DNA of 6,510 nucleotides, from the NCBI GenBank assembly GCA_937897785.1, contig CALCNB010000342.1:1-6510 (forward strand), read 5' to 3'. The position numbers were made by a program, and so were the translations under genes. The stretch is from an uncultured Cellvibrionales bacterium (GTDB lineage: Bacteria > Pseudomonadota > Gammaproteobacteria > Pseudomonadales > UBA7434). Below are positions 5,748 to 6,510 of this stretch, piece by piece (position 1 is the stretch's first letter; every line of letters starts with the position of its first letter). A model generated the notes under the pieces. The model saw only the letters and a list, made by a program, of their open reading frames with translations. It was not told where the DNA came from and did not search any database.

Positions 5748-6510
5748 ATGCAGCAGTATCTCGATTTAATGCGTCACGTGCGCGACAAGGGTGTTTATAA
5801 GCAAGATCGAACCGGAGTTGGCACCTACAGTGTCTTTGGCCACCAAATGCGATTTGATTTGTCAAAAGGATTTCCATTATTAACAACAAAAAAAATTCAT
5901 TTAAAATCAATAATTTATGAACTTTTATGGTTCTTGAAGGGTGAAACCAATATATCATATTTAAAAGAAAATGGTGTTAGTATTTGGGATGAATGGGCTG
6001 ATGAAAATGGTGAATTAGGTCCCGTTTATGGTTATCAATGGAGATCATGGCCAGGAAGAAATGGTAAAACAATTGATCAAATATCAGGTTTAATAGACCA
6101 AATTAAAAATAATCCTGATTCGAGAAGGCTAATAGTTACAGCCTGGAACCCATCAGATGTTGAAAAGATGGCTCTTCCCCCTTGTCATTGTTTGTTTCAA
6201 TTTTATGTATCAAATGGAAAAATATCCTGCCAACTCTATCAAAGATCGGCTGATATTTTCTTAGGTGTTCCTTTCAATATTGCATCATACGCACTTTTAA
6301 CAATGATGATTGCTAAAATTTTAAAATTAGAACTTGGTGAATTTGTTCATACTTTTGGTGATGCTCATTTATATTCAAACCACTTTGATCAAGCCAAAGA
6401 ACAATTAGAAAGAGACTTTAAAGAACTTCCTAAGATGAAAATTATTTCCAATCCAGAAAGTATTTTTGATTTTGAATTTGAAGATTTTGTCTTGGAAGAT
6501 TATATTTTTC
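5748..6510 (+). CDS. thyA: Thymidylate synthase ThyA (3' end cut by window edge; mosaic composition)
   Basis: ThyA methylates dUMP to dTMP using methylene-tetrahydrofolate, in the cytoplasm. The 254 residues visible align gap-free with E. coli ThyA, keeping its numbering: Arg21, Arg126 and Arg127 (DSRRLIV), nucleophile Cys146 (LPPCHC), Arg166 (YQRS), Asp169, Asn177 (PFNIASY), His207 and Tyr209 (DAHLYSN). About ten residues (the usual HPxIKAPxAV end) lie beyond the window. The oddity is composition. Codons 1-35 have about 48% GC and use only CGN for Arg (4 of 4). From about codon 36-45 GC falls to about 20-32% in sampled lines, all 6 Arg codons are AGA/AGG, and six Ile are ATA. The shift occurs in the conserved GFPLLTTKK region. 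The gene is either a natural hybrid with an AT-rich donor or a contig chimera. Every catalytic residue is intact, so the hybrid reads as functional. Confidence 0.95.
   Translation, partial: MQQYLDLMRHVRDKGVYKQDRTGVGTYSVFGHQMRFDLSKGFPLLTTKKIHLKSIIYELLWFLKGETNISYLKENGVSIWDEWADENGELGPVYGYQWRSWPGRNGKTIDQISGLIDQIKNNPDSRRLIVTAWNPSDVEKMALPPCHCLFQFYVSNGKISCQLYQRSADIFLGVPFNIASYALLTMMIAKILKLELGEFVHTFGDAHLYSNHFDQAKEQLERDFKELPKMKIISNPESIFDFEFEDFVLEDYIF

Noticed and set aside
5746..5958. Minus-strand open frame across the thyA composition break
   Set aside because: It spans two compositionally different halves and is antisense to intact thyA; it is a chance frame.
1..6510. Search for a novel multi-gene system, mobile element, CRISPR array, tRNA or rRNA
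   Set aside because: The genes form a well-known housekeeping cluster, no regularly spaced repeats or transposase motifs are visible, and the anomalies are confined to the edges and the divergent intergenic region.

Overview
The window reads as the chromosome of a gammaproteobacterium with moderate GC (hand counts near 50% in several lines). The core order rppH–ptsP–(TSUP permease)–lgt–thyA, with a HAD-IB phosphatase gene diverging from rppH, matches what I recall of Pseudomonas-like genomes. E. coli has the same rppH–ptsP–lgt–thyA order without the permease. I cannot name the genus.

Layout. Positions 1-289 hold two overlapping remnants at the left edge: the end of a frame with a clear GMC-oxidoreductase signature, and a second frame that runs to 289 and that I do not recognise. 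Positions 286-966 (minus) encode a SerB-like HAD-IB hydrolase that meets the second remnant stop-to-stop. Positions 967-1199 are a divergent regulatory region with two perfect 8-bp inverted repeats and a plausible promoter on each strand. From 1200 to the end there is one tightly packed plus-strand run. It contains rppH (RNA 5'-pyrophosphohydrolase, TTG start), ptsP (enzyme I-Ntr), a TauE/SafE-type permease gene overlapping ptsP by 4 bp, lgt (prolipoprotein diacylglyceryl transferase) and thyA (thymidylate synthase, cut by the window edge). Gaps within this run are 5, -4, 30 and 29 nt, so it probably behaves as an operon. No gene-free stretch exceeds 300 bases.

How the genes relate. They serve separate housekeeping jobs: mRNA decay (RppH), phosphate signalling in the nitrogen PTS (EI-Ntr; its partners NPr and EIIA-Ntr are not here), anion transport (TSUP), lipoprotein maturation (Lgt) and dTMP synthesis (ThyA). 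I see no defence system, mobile element, tRNA, rRNA or CRISPR, and no convincing new multi-gene system.

The most striking feature is inside thyA. The first ~35 codons look like the rest of the window (about 48% GC, Arg all CGN). From about 5853-5880 onward the gene becomes strongly AT-rich (about 20-32% GC in sampled lines), with Arg all AGA/AGG and many ATA Ile codons, yet frame and alignment to E. coli ThyA stay perfect. This is either a real intragenic recombination or a chimeric contig joined at a conserved stretch of thyA. Because the left edge also looks mosaic, an assembly or amplification chimera must be excluded first.
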